Of a stretch of DNA of 64,000 bases, positions 42,762 to 52,649 are shown in pieces (position 1 is the stretch's first letter; each line of letters opens with the position of its first letter). Below the pieces are notes generated by a model, which saw only the letters and a program-made list of their open reading frames with translations, did not search any database and was not told where the DNA came from. The stretch spans positions 310,001 through 374,000 of the forward strand of contig NZ_JAKOIW010000002.1 in assembly GCF_022206305.1 (NCBI RefSeq), given 5' to 3'. The stretch comes from Gordonia sp. 'Campus' (GTDB lineage: Bacteria; Actinomycetota; Actinomycetes; Mycobacteriales; Mycobacteriaceae). The position numbers were made by a program, and so were the translations under genes.

Positions 42762-44474
42762 GTGACAACTCCCTCTCGGACTTCAGGGAAGGACCGGACT
42801 GCGAGGAAGCGGTCGCGACCGACTCGTGAGATCCCGCCGTGGCGGCCCCTGATGGCCTTCATCGGTCTGCTCGCGATCGTCTACGGCCTGATCTTCTTCA
42901 CCGGTCCGCAGACGATCGAGCCGAAGCTGGGCATCGATCTCCAGGGCGGCACGCGGGTGACGCTGACCGCACGCACCGAGGACGGCAAGACGCCCACTCG
43001 GGAGCAGCTCGACCAGGCCAAACAGATCATCGAGCAGCGCGTCAACGGTCTCGGTGTCTCGGGTTCCGAGGTCGTCGTCAGCGGTGACAACCTGATCATC
43101 ACGGTGCCCGGTCAGGACGGCGCCCAGGCCAAGTCCCTGGGACAGACCGCACGTCTGTACGTCCGCCCGGTCATCGGGCAGCCGGTGATGGCGACCCCGC
43201 AGCCGCCGAAGCCCGAGGGGGCCGACGGCACCGACGAACAGACCAACGCGCTGCCCACCGAGGCCGCGGCCGCGGCCATCGAGGAGCAGCGGAAGCTGCG
43301 TCAGGCACCGGGGAACGCGAACCAGGAGCAACTGGCGGCCCTGCAGCAGCAGATGGCCAAGATGGACTGCACGCCCACGGCGAACGACCCGCTGCTGGGC
43401 AACGACAGGCCGGACCAGTACCTGGTGGCCTGCTCGACCGACGGCAGCGAGGTGTATCTCCTCGGCCCACAGATCATCGACGGCCGCGACATCAAGAACG
43501 CCAACGCGGGCACCGACCCACAGACCGGCGAATGGGTGGTGACCCTCGAGTTCGAGGGCAAGGCCGCTGACTTCTGGCCCAAGTACACCGCCGAACAGGC
43601 CCCCAATCGCACCCAGACAGCGTTCACGCTCGACTCGCGGGTCGTCTCCGCGCCCGCCATCAACGAACCCATCCCGGGTGGTCAGACGCGGATCAGCGGT
43701 GGCAGCGCGAGCCCGTTCACCGAGTCGTCGTCCAATGAGCTCGCCAACGTGCTCAAGTACGGTTCGCTACCGCTGTCGTTCACCGCGTCCGATGCCGAGA
43801 CCATCTCGGCGACACTGGGTCTCGCCTCGCTGCAGGCAGGTCTCATCGCCGGCCTCGTCGGCCTGATCGCCGTGTTCATCTACGCGCTGGCCTACTACCG
43901 GATGCTGGGCATCCTGACGATGCTGTCGCTGGTGGTCGCCGGCGCCATGGTCTACGGCATCATCGTGCTGCTCGGACGCTGGATCGGGTTCACCCTCGAC
44001 CTCGCGGGCATCGCCGGCCTGATCATCGGTATCGGTATGACCGCCGACTCGTTCGTCGTGTATTTCGAGCGCATCAAGGACGAGATGCGCGAGGGACGCA
44101 GCTTCCGGTCGGCTGTTCCGCGAGGCTGGGTGAGCGCACGGCGCACCATCTGGTCGGGTAACGCGGTCAGCTTCATCGCCGCCGCCGTCATCTACATCCT
44201 GGCCATCGGCGAGGTCCGTGGTTTCGCGTTCACGCTGGGCCTGACGACGATCCTCGACGTCATGGTCGTGTTCCTCGTCACCCACCCGCTGGTGGTCTAC
44301 GCGAGCCGGTCGTCGTTCCTGTCCAAACCCAGCGTCAACGGCCTGGGGGCGATCAGCGAGGTCGCGCGCCGGCGCCGCATCGCGTCACGCCGGGTGGCGG
44401 GCGACGACACGACCGCGACCCCGCAGGCGGAGGACACCGCCGACACCATCCGTGAGAAGGGAACGGTGCGATGA
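42762..44474 (+). CDS. secD: Protein translocase subunit SecD
   Basis: A 570-residue RND-type subunit that helps pull secreted proteins across the membrane using the proton gradient. The first helix is [17 protein letters not shown], then the large periplasmic P1 domain with [13 protein letters not shown] and [13 protein letters not shown]. Five helices follow, with the conserved [15 protein letters not shown] loop and the [11 protein letters not shown] helix. An insertion rich in Gln, Ala and Pro (about 155-210) lies in P1. Start GTG 42762 with AAGGAG 12 bases upstream. The stop overlaps the secF ATG (ATGA). Confidence 0.95.
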   Translation: MTTPSRTSGKDRTARKRSRPTREIPPWRPLMAFIGLLAIVYGLIFFTGPQTIEPKLGIDLQGGTRVTLTARTEDGKTPTREQLDQAKQIIEQRVNGLGVSGSEVVVSGDNLIITVPGQDGAQAKSLGQTARLYVRPVIGQPVMATPQPPKPEGADGTDEQTNALPTEAAAAAIEEQRKLRQAPGNANQEQLAALQQQMAKMDCTPTANDPLLGNDRPDQYLVACSTDGSEVYLLGPQIIDGRDIKNANAGTDPQTGEWVVTLEFEGKAADFWPKYTAEQAPNRTQTAFTLDSRVVSAPAINEPIPGGQTRISGGSASPFTESSSNELANVLKYGSLPLSFTASDAETISATLGLASLQAGLIAGLVGLIAVFIYALAYYRMLGILTMLSLVVAGAMVYGIIVLLGRWIGFTLDLAGIAGLIIGIGMTADSFVVYFERIKDEMREGRSFRSAVPRGWVSARRTIWSGNAVSFIAAAVIYILAIGEVRGFAFTLGLTTILDVMVVFLVTHPLVVYASRSSFLSKPSVNGLGAISEVARRRRIASRRVAGDDTTATPQAEDTADTIREKGTVR

Positions 44475-45673
44475 CCGGTCCGGACAAGCCAGCCGCCGGC
44501 TCCTCGGCAGTTCTCGATACGGAATCCACCCAACCGGGTTCCGACGCGGACTTCGTCGCCGACCGGGAGCGGTCGTTCTTCTCCCGCCTCTACACCGGCA
44601 CCGGTGCCTTCGAGATCGTGGGCCGCCGTCGGATGTGGTACGGCATCACCGCGGCGATCCTGCTGGTCTGCCTCGCGTCGATCGGAATCCGGGGGTTCAC
44701 GCTCGGGATCGACTTCGAGGGCGGCACTCAGATGTCGGTCCCGGTCGTGTCGTCGGAGGTCACCGCGGAGGGCGTCGAAGAGGTTGTCACCTCGGCCCTC
44801 GGCGAAGAACCCGAATCGGTGCAGACCGCGGGCTCCGGCGGGAGCGAGACCGTACAGGTGCGCACCGAGACCCTCGACCTCGCCCAGGCGGAGTCGGTGA
44901 CCCGTGCGCTGTCGGACAGGTTCGGACCCGAACTGTCCCCGGCGGAGGTCAGCATTTCCGACGTGAGCTCCACGTGGGGACGCGAGATCACCGAGAAGAT
45001 GATCCTCGCGCTCGCGGTCTTCCTCGTGATCGTCTTCGTCTACATCGCCGTCCGGTTCGACCGGGAGATGTCGATCGCGGCGATGGCATCGCTGTTCTTC
45101 GACATCGTGTGCACGGCCGGCATCTACTCACTCGTCGGCTGGGAGGTCACGCCCGCGACGATCATCGGTCTGCTGACCATCCTCGGTTTCTCCCTCTACG
45201 ACACCGTGGTGGTGTTCGACAAGATCGCGGAGAACACGAGATCGGTCCTGCAGACGACGCGTCGCACCTACGCCGAGCAGGCGAACCTCGGCGTCAACCA
45301 GACGCTGATGCGATCGATCAACACCACGGTGATCTCGGTGCTGCCGATCATCGCACTGATGATCATCGCGGTGTGGCTGCTCGGGGTGGGCACCCTCAAG
45401 GACCTCGGTCTCATCCAGCTGGTGGGCGTCATCGTGGGCGCATACTCGTCGATCTTCCTGGCCGCGCCGCTGCTGGCGACGCTCAAGGAGCGTCGCCCCG
45501 ATGTCGCGCGACACACCGAGCGTGTCCTCCGTCGCCGCAACGGGCTCGAAACCGGGACGGCCGACGAGCAGCGTCCGGTCCGTGGCCGCCGCCGTGCAAC
45601 GGGGTCCGCGGTCGTCGACACCGACGACGCGGACCGGGCGGTCCCGACCGGTAAACGTCGCCGCAACCGCTAG
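44471..45673 (+). CDS. secF: Protein translocase subunit SecF
   Basis: A 400-residue partner of SecD. It shows the first helix [18 protein letters not shown], the periplasmic start [11 protein letters not shown], and the C-terminal five-helix part with [17 protein letters not shown] and [18 protein letters not shown]. The first 50 residues and the last 55 are charged and cytosolic, as is usual in actinobacteria. Its TAG stop forms part of the -10 hexamer of the next gene. Confidence 0.95.
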   Translation: MTGPDKPAAGSSAVLDTESTQPGSDADFVADRERSFFSRLYTGTGAFEIVGRRRMWYGITAAILLVCLASIGIRGFTLGIDFEGGTQMSVPVVSSEVTAEGVEEVVTSALGEEPESVQTAGSGGSETVQVRTETLDLAQAESVTRALSDRFGPELSPAEVSISDVSSTWGREITEKMILALAVFLVIVFVYIAVRFDREMSIAAMASLFFDIVCTAGIYSLVGWEVTPATIIGLLTILGFSLYDTVVVFDKIAENTRSVLQTTRRTYAEQANLGVNQTLMRSINTTVISVLPIIALMIIAVWLLGVGTLKDLGLIQLVGVIVGAYSSIFLAAPLLATLKERRPDVARHTERVLRRRNGLETGTADEQRPVRGRRRATGSAVVDTDDADRAVPTGKRRRNR

Positions 45674-45676
45674 TCT
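45671..45676 (+). promoter_or_regulatory. -10 hexamer TAGTCT, leaderless promoter for the lipoprotein gene
   Basis: TAGTCT begins with the TAG stop codon of secF, is followed by seven bases (CTGGGTC) and then GTG 45684. Translation of secF would run across this promoter. Confidence 0.5.
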
Positions 45677-45683
45677 CTGGGTC

Positions 45684-47420
45684 GTGATCGTCCGGCACGA
45701 GGCGCCCATCAGGATCCTGAGCCTGCTCGTCGGGCTCGTGGTGGCTGCCGGCCTACTGACCGCCTGCGGAGACGACGGCCCGCCGACCATCGACTACGTC
45801 GTCGACGCGCGGATCTCGACGTACAACGCGAACACGGTGAGCGGCAACGCCGACGGTGCACTCATGGCCACCACCAGGCTGCTGCCCGGATTCAGTCTGT
45901 TGGGCCCGGCGGGCCAGGTCATCCCCGACCGGGACGTCGGTACCGTCACCGAGGTCCCGGGCCGGGTTCTCACCCTCCGGTACGACTTCTCGCCGCAGGC
46001 CGTCTTCTCCGACGGGGTCGCGCTCGACTGTGACGACCTGCTGCTCGCCTGGGCGGCGATGAGCGGCCGGTTGCCCGGATTCACCCCTGTGACCACCGCG
46101 GGCTACCGGGACATCGACCGGGTCGACTGCGCCGCCGGAGACAAGAGCGCGACCGTGACGTTCGCACCCGGCCGCGACTACCGCGACTGGCTCGGACTCT
46201 TCGGGGCCGGGACGATGCTGCCCGCGCACGTCGTGGCCCGCGACGCCGGCGTCCCCGATGTCGTCGGTCCGATCCGCGGCGCCGATCGTCCGGCACTCAC
46301 CCGGATCGCCCAGGCATGGAACACCGGATTCGACCTGGCGTTCGGACCCGTCGACCACGCGGACTTCCCGGCGTCGGGGCCCTACCGGATCGACCGCTAC
46401 TCGAGGTCGGGCGGACTGGTCCTCGTTCCCAACGACAAGTGGTGGGGTGATCGGCCCGAGACCTCACGTGTCGTCATCTGGGGCCGCGGGACGGACGCCA
46501 CGCGGAGACTGCCCGACGGCAAGTTCGACGTCGTGGATGTGACCACGGGCATCATCGACGGCGACGTCGCCGGATCACCGGGCGCGAGCGGGACGGCCTC
46601 GCCCGCGCGGGCGCTGGGCGTCGAGGAACTCGTCCTCGCCGGCCGTGGCGTCTTCGGCGACCTCCGGATGCGTCAGGCCTTCGCGTCGTGTGTGCCGCGA
46701 GCCGACCTCGCACGCGACTTCGGGGGCGGTGCGCCGGTGTGGAACCTGCGCGTGCAGTCTCCGGCCGACAACCTGGCGGGGCAGATGAACGGCGAGTTCG
46801 GCCAGAACTACCAGCAACCCGACGTCGAGCGGGCGCGCGGACTCGTCCGCGCCGCCACCGGCCAGGGTGCCGCGGACCAGGATCCCGGCGTCGACGGGAC
46901 GTCGGCGACCGGCGCGACACTGCAGCCCCGCACGGTCCGGATCGGCTACCTCGCACCCACGCCGCGTTGGCAGCGGATGACCGCTGCGATCGCCGCGTCG
47001 TGCCGGGCCGCCGGCTTCGTCGTCGTCGACGCCTCCGCGCCGGATCTGCGGCCCGGTGCGCTCGGCAAGGAGGTCGATGCGTTGATCGTCGCCGGGGGAG
47101 CGTCCTTCGCGGCTGCCGGCGCCGCCGACCCCAGCAGGGACGCCTACGCGCTGCGCGGCGGCGACCCCCTCAACCTGTCGGGGACCCGGGAGCCGCAGGT
47201 GAGCCGGGGAGTGGACCAGTTCGCGGTGACGGTCTCGGCACCGGACCGCCTGCGGCTGACCCGGTCGATCGAGAACGCCACGTGGTCGACGATGCCGTCG
47301 ATACCCCTCTTCGCGGCGCCCCGGACACGGCAGTGGAAGGATCGGGTGGGCAATGTGGCCGCCGGTCTCGGCCGGAACGGCACCGGATGGAACATGGATC
47401 GCTGGATGATCCGCGGATGA
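45684..47420 (+). CDS. ABC transporter substrate-binding lipoprotein (family 5, Rv2585c-like)
   Basis: A 578-residue exported lipoprotein of the oligopeptide-binding (SBP family 5) type. Residues 1-29 are a signal peptide ending in the lipobox LTAC. The core shows the family pattern: DFSPQAVFSDGVALDCDDLLLAWAAM, the DFPASGPYRIDRYSRSGGLVLVPND segment and DVEEARGLV-like VERARGLVRAATG. No permease or ATPase gene is adjacent, so the transport partner is elsewhere or absent. The GTG start fits both the signal peptide and a TAGTCT hexamer 7 bases upstream. It lies between secF and apt, as in M. tuberculosis. Confidence 0.88.
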   Translation: MIVRHEAPIRILSLLVGLVVAAGLLTACGDDGPPTIDYVVDARISTYNANTVSGNADGALMATTRLLPGFSLLGPAGQVIPDRDVGTVTEVPGRVLTLRYDFSPQAVFSDGVALDCDDLLLAWAAMSGRLPGFTPVTTAGYRDIDRVDCAAGDKSATVTFAPGRDYRDWLGLFGAGTMLPAHVVARDAGVPDVVGPIRGADRPALTRIAQAWNTGFDLAFGPVDHADFPASGPYRIDRYSRSGGLVLVPNDKWWGDRPETSRVVIWGRGTDATRRLPDGKFDVVDVTTGIIDGDVAGSPGASGTASPARALGVEELVLAGRGVFGDLRMRQAFASCVPRADLARDFGGGAPVWNLRVQSPADNLAGQMNGEFGQNYQQPDVERARGLVRAATGQGAADQDPGVDGTSATGATLQPRTVRIGYLAPTPRWQRMTAAIAASCRAAGFVVVDASAPDLRPGALGKEVDALIVAGGASFAAAGAADPSRDAYALRGGDPLNLSGTREPQVSRGVDQFAVTVSAPDRLRLTRSIENATWSTMPSIPLFAAPRTRQWKDRVGNVAAGLGRNGTGWNMDRWMIRG

Positions 47421-47438
47421 GCAGGCGGGAGTGAGTTG

Positions 47439-48008
47439 ATGGGCGTCGTGCCCGAACGAACGGCGGACGCGGTGGCGCGCGCACAGGCGGCGATCGCCCA
47501 GCACACCCGGCTCGTCGACGATTTCCCGAGTCCAGGAATCGCTTTCAAGGATCTGACGCCGGTACTGGCCGACCCCGACGGACTGTCGTCGATCGTCACC
47601 GCACTCACCCACGGGTGCAGGGACATCGATCTGGTGGCGGGTATCGACGCCCGCGGTTTCCTGCTCGGCGGAGCGGTCGCGCGCGAGTTGGAGGTCGGCG
47701 TCCTCGCAGTGCGCAAGGGCGGCAAGCTCCCGCCGCCGGTGCACGCGATCTCCTACAGTCTCGAATACGGCACGGCGACGCTGGAGATCCCCGCCGACGG
47801 GCTGGACCTGACCGACCGACGCGTGCTGCTCGTCGACGATGTCCTGGCGACGGGCGGCACCGCCGTCGCCGCCGCGGATCTCCTGCAGCGGGCCGGCGCG
47901 AAGGTCGTCGGCGTCGCCGTGATCATGGAACTCGGCGGTCTCGGCGGGCGGGACACCATCGAGCGCGGACTCGGAGACGTCCCCGTGCACGCGGTGACCC
48001 TGGACTGA
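47439..48008 (+). CDS. apt: Adenine phosphoribosyltransferase
   Basis: Salvage enzyme of 189 residues that joins adenine to PRPP to give AMP. The PRPP motif is VLLVDDVLATGGTA; the upstream LVAGIDARGFLLGGAVA and the RKGGKLPPPVHAISYSLEYGTATLEI segment are typical. ATG 47439 follows GGGAG by about 7 bases; a TTG directly upstream is in frame but unlikely. It stands between the lipoprotein gene and relA, a widely conserved apt-relA pairing. Confidence 0.95.
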   Translation: MGVVPERTADAVARAQAAIAQHTRLVDDFPSPGIAFKDLTPVLADPDGLSSIVTALTHGCRDIDLVAGIDARGFLLGGAVARELEVGVLAVRKGGKLPPPVHAISYSLEYGTATLEIPADGLDLTDRRVLLVDDVLATGGTAVAAADLLQRAGAKVVGVAVIMELGGLGGRDTIERGLGDVPVHAVTLD

Positions 48009-48082
48009 GCACACTCCGCCGACGGCCTGCACCGACAGCGCCGACCCGACGATGCTCGGCGCACCGTCGTCCGACCCCGGAC

Positions 48083-48088
48083 TAGACT
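48083..48088 (+). promoter_or_regulatory. -10 hexamer TAGACT for relA
   Basis: TAGACT, with a predicted start about 50 bases before ATG 48147. The gap between apt and relA holds no gene. Confidence 0.4.
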
Positions 48089-48146
48089 CGCGTGGACCGG
48101 CTCGGTTGAGCGCGGTGTGAGCACCATGGCGCGAGGAGGCCCGGTC

Positions 48147-50609
48147 ATGCCCGATGAATCCGACACGGATCAGCGGGGCCTGACCCCGGTGGGGTCGCCC
48201 GCGAACGGTGATGCCGGATCCGCCGCGTCCGGCGGTCCGGTCCAGACGTCGAACAGCCAGACCCCGACTTCCCAGGCGCCCGCCTCGCAGGCACCGGCCA
48301 CGCAGGCACCGGCCACCCAGCCGATGATGGCCCCGGGTTCGCCGTCGACCTCGACCTCGGCGTCCCGACGGGTGCGTGCGCGTCTCGCCCGCCGGATGAC
48401 GGCCACCCGCAGCCAGGTGCGTCCGGTCCTCGAACCGCTCGCCACGCTGCACCGCGAGATCTACCCGAAGGCCGACGTCGCGCTGCTGCAGCGGGCCTAC
48501 GACGTCGCCGACGAACGGCACAGCGGGCAGAAGCGCAAGTCCGGCGATCCCTACATCACCCATCCGCTGGCGGTGGCCACCATCCTCGCCGACCTCGGCA
48601 TGGACACCACGACACTGATCGCTGCCCTCCTGCACGACACGGTCGAGGACACGGGCTACTCCCTGCAAGCCCTCGAGAACGACTTCGGGTCCGAGGTGGC
48701 GCACCTCGTCGACGGCGTCACCAAGCTCGACAAGGTGGCCCTCGGCAGCGCCGCGGAGGCCGAGACCATCCGCAAGATGATCATCGCGATGGCCCGCGAC
48801 CCGCGGGTGCTGGTCATCAAGGTGGCCGACCGCCTCCACAACATGCGGACGATGCGCTTCCTGCCGCCGGAGAAGCAGGCGCGTAAAGCCCGGGAGACGC
48901 TGGAAGTCATTGCGCCGCTTGCGCATCGACTCGGTATGGCGACGGTGAAGTGGGAGCTCGAGGACCTGTCGTTCGCGATCCTGCACCCCAAGCGATACGA
49001 GGAGATCGTGCGGCTCGTCGCCGACCGTGCGCCCTCCCGCGACACCTACCTCGCCCGCGTCCGCGCCGACATCAACAACGCGCTGGCCGGGGCGCGGATC
49101 ACCGCGACCGTCGAGGGTCGTCCCAAGCACTACTGGTCGATCTATCAGAAGATGATCGTGAAGGGCCGCGACTTCGACGACATCCACGATCTCGTCGGTA
49201 TGCGCATCCTGTGCGAGGAGGATCGCGACTGCTATGCCGCGGTCGGCGTGGTGCATTCCCTGTGGCAGCCGATGGCCGGCCGGTTCAAGGACTACATCGC
49301 CCAGCCCCGCTTCGGTGTCTACATGTCGTTGCACACCACCGTGATCGGACCCGAGGGCAAACCGCTCGAGGTGCAGATCCGTACCCACGAGATGCACCGG
49401 ACCGCCGAGTTCGGCATCGCCGCGCACTGGCGGTACAAGGAGAACGGTTACCGCCGGTCGGGTAAGAAGTCCGACACCGCCGAGATCGACGACATGGCGT
49501 GGATGCGGCAGTTGCTCGACTGGCAGCGTGAGGCGGCCGACCCCGGGGAGTTCCTGGAGTCGCTGCGCTACGACCTCGCGGTCCGCGAGATCTTCGTGTT
49601 CACCCCCAAGGGGGACGTGGTGACCCTGCCCGCCGGGTCGACGCCGGTGGACTTCGCCTATGCCGTGCACACCGAGGTCGGGCACCGCTGTATCGGCGCC
49701 CGTGTCAACGGCCGGCTCGTGGCGCTCGAACGCAAACTCGAGAACGGCGAAGTGGTGGAGGTGTTCACCTCCAAGGCTCCGACCGCCGGGCCGTCGAAGG
49801 ACTGGCAGACGTTCGTGGTGTCCCCGCGGGCCAAGGCGAAGATCCGGCAGTGGTTCGCCAAGGAGCGCCGTGAGGAGGCCCTGGAGGCGGGCAAGGACGC
49901 GATCGCGAAGGAGGTCCGCCGTGGCGGGCTCCCGCTGCAGCGACTGCTGAGTGCGGAGTCGATGTCGGCGATCGCCCGCGAACTGCGCTATACCGACGTC
50001 TCCGCGCTGTACACCGCGGTCGGCGAGAACCACGTCTCGGCACGGCATGTCGTCAACCGCCTGGTCGCCGCCCTGGGCGGGATCGAGGATGCCGAGGAGG
50101 CGATCGCTGAACGGTCCACACCGTCGACGATGCCGACCCGGGCCCGGCAGGGCGGCGACGCGGGCGTGGTGGTCGACGGGATCGACAATGTCGTCATCAA
50201 ACTCGCCAAGTGCTGCACACCGGTGCCCGGCGACGAGATCATGGGCTTCGTGACCCGCGGTGGCGGGATCAGCGTCCACCGGACCGACTGCACGAATGCG
50301 GAATCGCTTCGGCAGCAGGAAGAACGAATCCTCGACGTGTCCTGGGCGCCGTCACCGGAGTCGGTGTTCCTGGTCGCGATCCAGGTCGAGGCACTCGACC
50401 GCCACCGCCTGCTCTCCGACGTGACCAAGGTGCTCGCCGACGAGCGGGTCAACATCCTGTCCGCGTCGGTGGCGACGAGCCGCGACCGGGTGGCCATCAG
50501 CAAATTCACCTTCGAGATGGGCGACCCGAAGCATCTCGGACACGTGCTGAACGTTGTCCGCAACGTCGAGGGCGTCTATGACGTCTATCGGGTGACCTCC
50601 GCAGCCTGA
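48147..50609 (+). CDS. relA: Bifunctional (p)ppGpp synthetase/hydrolase Rel
   Basis: The long Rel enzyme of the stringent response, 820 residues from ATG 48147. Domains in order: a disordered Ser/Thr/Gln/Pro N-terminus (about 1-95), the HD hydrolase ([25 protein letters not shown]), the synthetase ([57 protein letters not shown]), TGS ([32 protein letters not shown]), a zinc-finger-like region ([28 protein letters not shown]) and ACT. The start with AGGAGG exactly 7 bases upstream is chosen; GTG 48117 and ATG 48126 are longer options. Very close to Rel of M. tuberculosis along its length. Confidence 0.97.
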   Translation: MPDESDTDQRGLTPVGSPANGDAGSAASGGPVQTSNSQTPTSQAPASQAPATQAPATQPMMAPGSPSTSTSASRRVRARLARRMTATRSQVRPVLEPLATLHREIYPKADVALLQRAYDVADERHSGQKRKSGDPYITHPLAVATILADLGMDTTTLIAALLHDTVEDTGYSLQALENDFGSEVAHLVDGVTKLDKVALGSAAEAETIRKMIIAMARDPRVLVIKVADRLHNMRTMRFLPPEKQARKARETLEVIAPLAHRLGMATVKWELEDLSFAILHPKRYEEIVRLVADRAPSRDTYLARVRADINNALAGARITATVEGRPKHYWSIYQKMIVKGRDFDDIHDLVGMRILCEEDRDCYAAVGVVHSLWQPMAGRFKDYIAQPRFGVYMSLHTTVIGPEGKPLEVQIRTHEMHRTAEFGIAAHWRYKENGYRRSGKKSDTAEIDDMAWMRQLLDWQREAADPGEFLESLRYDLAVREIFVFTPKGDVVTLPAGSTPVDFAYAVHTEVGHRCIGARVNGRLVALERKLENGEVVEVFTSKAPTAGPSKDWQTFVVSPRAKAKIRQWFAKERREEALEAGKDAIAKEVRRGGLPLQRLLSAESMSAIARELRYTDVSALYTAVGENHVSARHVVNRLVAALGGIEDAEEAIAERSTPSTMPTRARQGGDAGVVVDGIDNVVIKLAKCCTPVPGDEIMGFVTRGGGISVHRTDCTNAESLRQQEERILDVSWAPSPESVFLVAIQVEALDRHRLLSDVTKVLADERVNILSASVATSRDRVAISKFTFEMGDPKHLGHVLNVVRNVEGVYDVYRVTSAA

Positions 50610-50619
50610 CCGCCCTGGT

Positions 50620-50714
50620 CCCTGAGGTGTGAGGAGCGATGGCGACGAGCCACGAAGGGCGTGCCGCGGCACCTCACGATGCCCTTCGTGGCTCGCTTCG
50701 CTCGCACCTCAGGG
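50620..50714. repeat. Dispersed palindromic repeat, copy 2; likely bidirectional terminator
   Basis: A nested palindrome. Outer arms CCCTGAGGTG (50620-50629) and CACCTCAGGG (50705-50714); middle arms GAGCCACGAAGGGC (50647-50660) and GCCCTTCGTGGCTC (50681-50694); the centre GTGCCGCGGCAC is itself palindromic. It fills the gap between the convergent relA and ppiB genes. Its right half, read on the minus strand, matches the copy at 8168-8200 in 32 of 33 bases. Confidence 0.75.
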
Positions 50715-50730
50715 AGCGGAGGTGGGTCGA

Positions 50731-51651
50731 CTAGTCGATGGTGGCGGTCTGGATGGTCACCGGCAGCTTGGGTTCGCCGTCGCCGGGCTGGCTGCCGACC
50801 GGGCCGGGGTTGATGCCGCCCGCGTAGATCTTGTCGAGGACCGCCAGTCCCGGTTCGTCGACCTTGCCGACGATCGAGTAGTCGGGACCGAGTTCACTGT
50901 CGTTGATGACGATGAACAGCTGGCTGGAGCCGGTGTTGGGGTTCTGCCCGCCCTGGCTGCTGTTGGCGATCGCGATGGTGCCGCGAGGGTAGATCACGGG
51001 CTGTGATCCCGACATCGGGTCGGGCTGGCCGACCTTCTTCAGGTCGGTCGGCGGCTCGTCGGGACTGGTCCACCCCGGTCCGCTCATGCCGGTTCCGGTC
51101 GGGTCGCCGCACTGCAGGATCTTCAGCTTGTCGCTGGTGGTCATGCGATGGCAGGTCGAGTCGTCGTAGAACTTGTTCTCGATGAGCGAGGTCACCGCAG
51201 CGGTGTTGCACGGAGCGCCGTCGCGTTCGAGGGTGATGGGCAGGACGCCCTGCGACGTGGTGAAGGTGACCTGCTCGGTGCCCGATTTCAGGACGCGGTC
51301 GTCGGGTTTGGGTGAGGTCCGCTCGTTCTTGGCCGCGGCCTTCAACTCGTCGAGTTCGGCCTGGTACTGCGCCCGCTGATCGGCGGGCACGTTGTCGGGC
51401 ACCTGGGCGGGGAGCTGATCGAATCGACTCGGCGAGTCCTCGAAGGCGCAGGTCGTCCACCGAGCCGCCTCGCGGTCGTCCATGATCTTCTTCACCACGA
51501 CGGCCGTGACGCCCGCGACGACGGCCACCACGACGGCCGTGGAGATGGACGCGATCATGATCTTCCGCTTGCGCCGGGCGAGGCGCTCGCTCTCGAGGCG
51601 TTCTTCGAGCTTCCGCTTGGCCGCCTCGCGGCGCTCCTCATTGGTGGACAC
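50731..51651 (-). CDS. ppiB: Membrane-anchored cyclophilin-type peptidyl-prolyl isomerase
   Basis: A 306-residue protein (Rv2582-like). The N-terminal 30 residues are highly charged and helical; one transmembrane helix follows (IMIASISTAVVVAVVAGVTAVV), placing the rest outside the membrane. The cyclophilin domain occupies about residues 120-306: NKFYDDSTCHRMTTSDKLKILQCGDPTGTG, GTIAIANSS and SSQLFIVINDS. The F-H-R segment is kept as CHRM, and the GTG start at 51651 has AGGAGG 10 bases upstream. The longer frame above it is non-conserved. It probably folds exported proteins. Confidence 0.9.
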   Translation of the reverse strand: MSTNEERREAAKRKLEERLESERLARRKRKIMIASISTAVVVAVVAGVTAVVVKKIMDDREAARWTTCAFEDSPSRFDQLPAQVPDNVPADQRAQYQAELDELKAAAKNERTSPKPDDRVLKSGTEQVTFTTSQGVLPITLERDGAPCNTAAVTSLIENKFYDDSTCHRMTTSDKLKILQCGDPTGTGMSGPGWTSPDEPPTDLKKVGQPDPMSGSQPVIYPRGTIAIANSSQGGQNPNTGSSQLFIVINDSELGPDYSIVGKVDEPGLAVLDKIYAGGINPGPVGSQPGDGEPKLPVTIQTATID

Positions 51652-51675
51652 GCGGGTGGATCCTCCTGAATCCGG

Positions 51676-51724
51676 CACCTCAGTGCCGACGATTGCGCGG
51701 CACGAGGTGCCGACGAATGCGCGG
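51676..51724. repeat. Hairpin and 24-base tandem repeat upstream of ppiB
   Basis: GTGCCGACGATTGCGCGG (51683-51700) and GTGCCGACGAATGCGCGG (51707-51724) are direct repeats with one mismatch and a 24-base period. On the ppiB strand, CGGCAC-TGAG-GTGCCG forms a hairpin just before the AGGAGG ribosome site. The pair could be an operator or a translation-control element. Confidence 0.5.
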
Positions 51725-51908
51725 ACGTCACTACTCGGTAGGCAAGTGTGCCAGTTGTACCTGAGAAGCTGATGCGGCGGGTGGTGAGCGAGGACACCAC
51801 CAGCGGCGGGAGTCGGTCGGAAACGCACCGATGTCGGGTGCGCGGGCCTCCTGCGCAACAATGGACCCCGACATCTGGCGTCACCAACCGAGCCGACCGA
51901 GGAGCACC

Positions 51909-52649
51909 ATGCTGATCACCGGATTCCCCGCCGGGATGTTTCAGACGAACTGCTACGTCGTCGCGACCGGTCCTGCATCGGAAGCGGTGATCATCGACCC
52001 GGGTCAGGATGCGGCGCCCCAGGTCCGGGAACTGCTGGCCGAGCACGAGTTGACCCCGGTGGCGGTGCTGCTCACCCACGGACATCTCGATCACACGTGG
52101 AACGCGACCGAGTTGTGCGACGAGTACTCGATCCCGGCCTACATCCACCCCGCCGACCGGCCGATGCTCGCCGAGCCCGGTCTCGGCATCGGCCGGGCTC
52201 TCGGCGCCATGATCGGCGACGAGGAGTTCGCCGAGCCGGAGAAGGTGATCGAGTTCGTCGACGGTGAGGCGGTCGACCTGGCCGGCATCTCCTTCTCGGT
52301 CGATCTGGCGCCGGGCCACACCCAGGGTTCGGTGGTCCTGGGCGTGGAGGTCGACGTCCCGCCGGAGACGCGCGAGGCCGCCGGTGCCGACACGCCCGAG
52401 GTCGTGCCGGTCTGCTTCTCCGGTGACGTGTTGTTCGCCGGCTCGATCGGACGAACCGACCTGCCGGGCGGCGATCATCAGCAGCTCCTCGATTCGATCG
52501 CTGCGAAGCTGCTTCCGCTGCCCGCGGAGACCGTCGTCCTGCCCGGACACGGCCCCCAGACGACCATCGGCCAGGAGAGGGCGAGCAATCCGTTCCTGAC
52601 CGGCCTCGACATCCAGAGCACACGACCGAAGGGACGACACGGACTGTGA
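51909..52649 (+). CDS. Metallo-beta-lactamase fold hydrolase (glyoxalase II type, Rv2581c-like)
   Basis: A 246-residue hydrolase with the zinc motif [12 protein letters not shown] (H-x-H-x-D-H), the later histidine in [12 protein letters not shown], the bridging Asp in [14 protein letters not shown] and the last histidine in [12 protein letters not shown]. This fits hydroxyacylglutathione hydrolase-like enzymes, though actinobacteria use mycothiol, so the thioester substrate is probably different. ATG 51909 has GAGGAG directly upstream. GTGA overlap with hisS couples the two. Confidence 0.9.
   Translation: MLITGFPAGMFQTNCYVVATGPASEAVIIDPGQDAAPQVRELLAEHELTPVAVLLTHGHLDHTWNATELCDEYSIPAYIHPADRPMLAEPGLGIGRALGAMIGDEEFAEPEKVIEFVDGEAVDLAGISFSVDLAPGHTQGSVVLGVEVDVPPETREAAGADTPEVVPVCFSGDVLFAGSIGRTDLPGGDHQQLLDSIAAKLLPLPAETVVLPGHGPQTTIGQERASNPFLTGLDIQSTRPKGRHGL

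Noticed and set aside
46575-50279. Minus-strand open frame of 1,234 codons
   Set aside because: It runs antisense through the lipoprotein, apt and relA genes, all well supported on the plus strand. Long antisense frames are a by-product of high GC at third codon positions.
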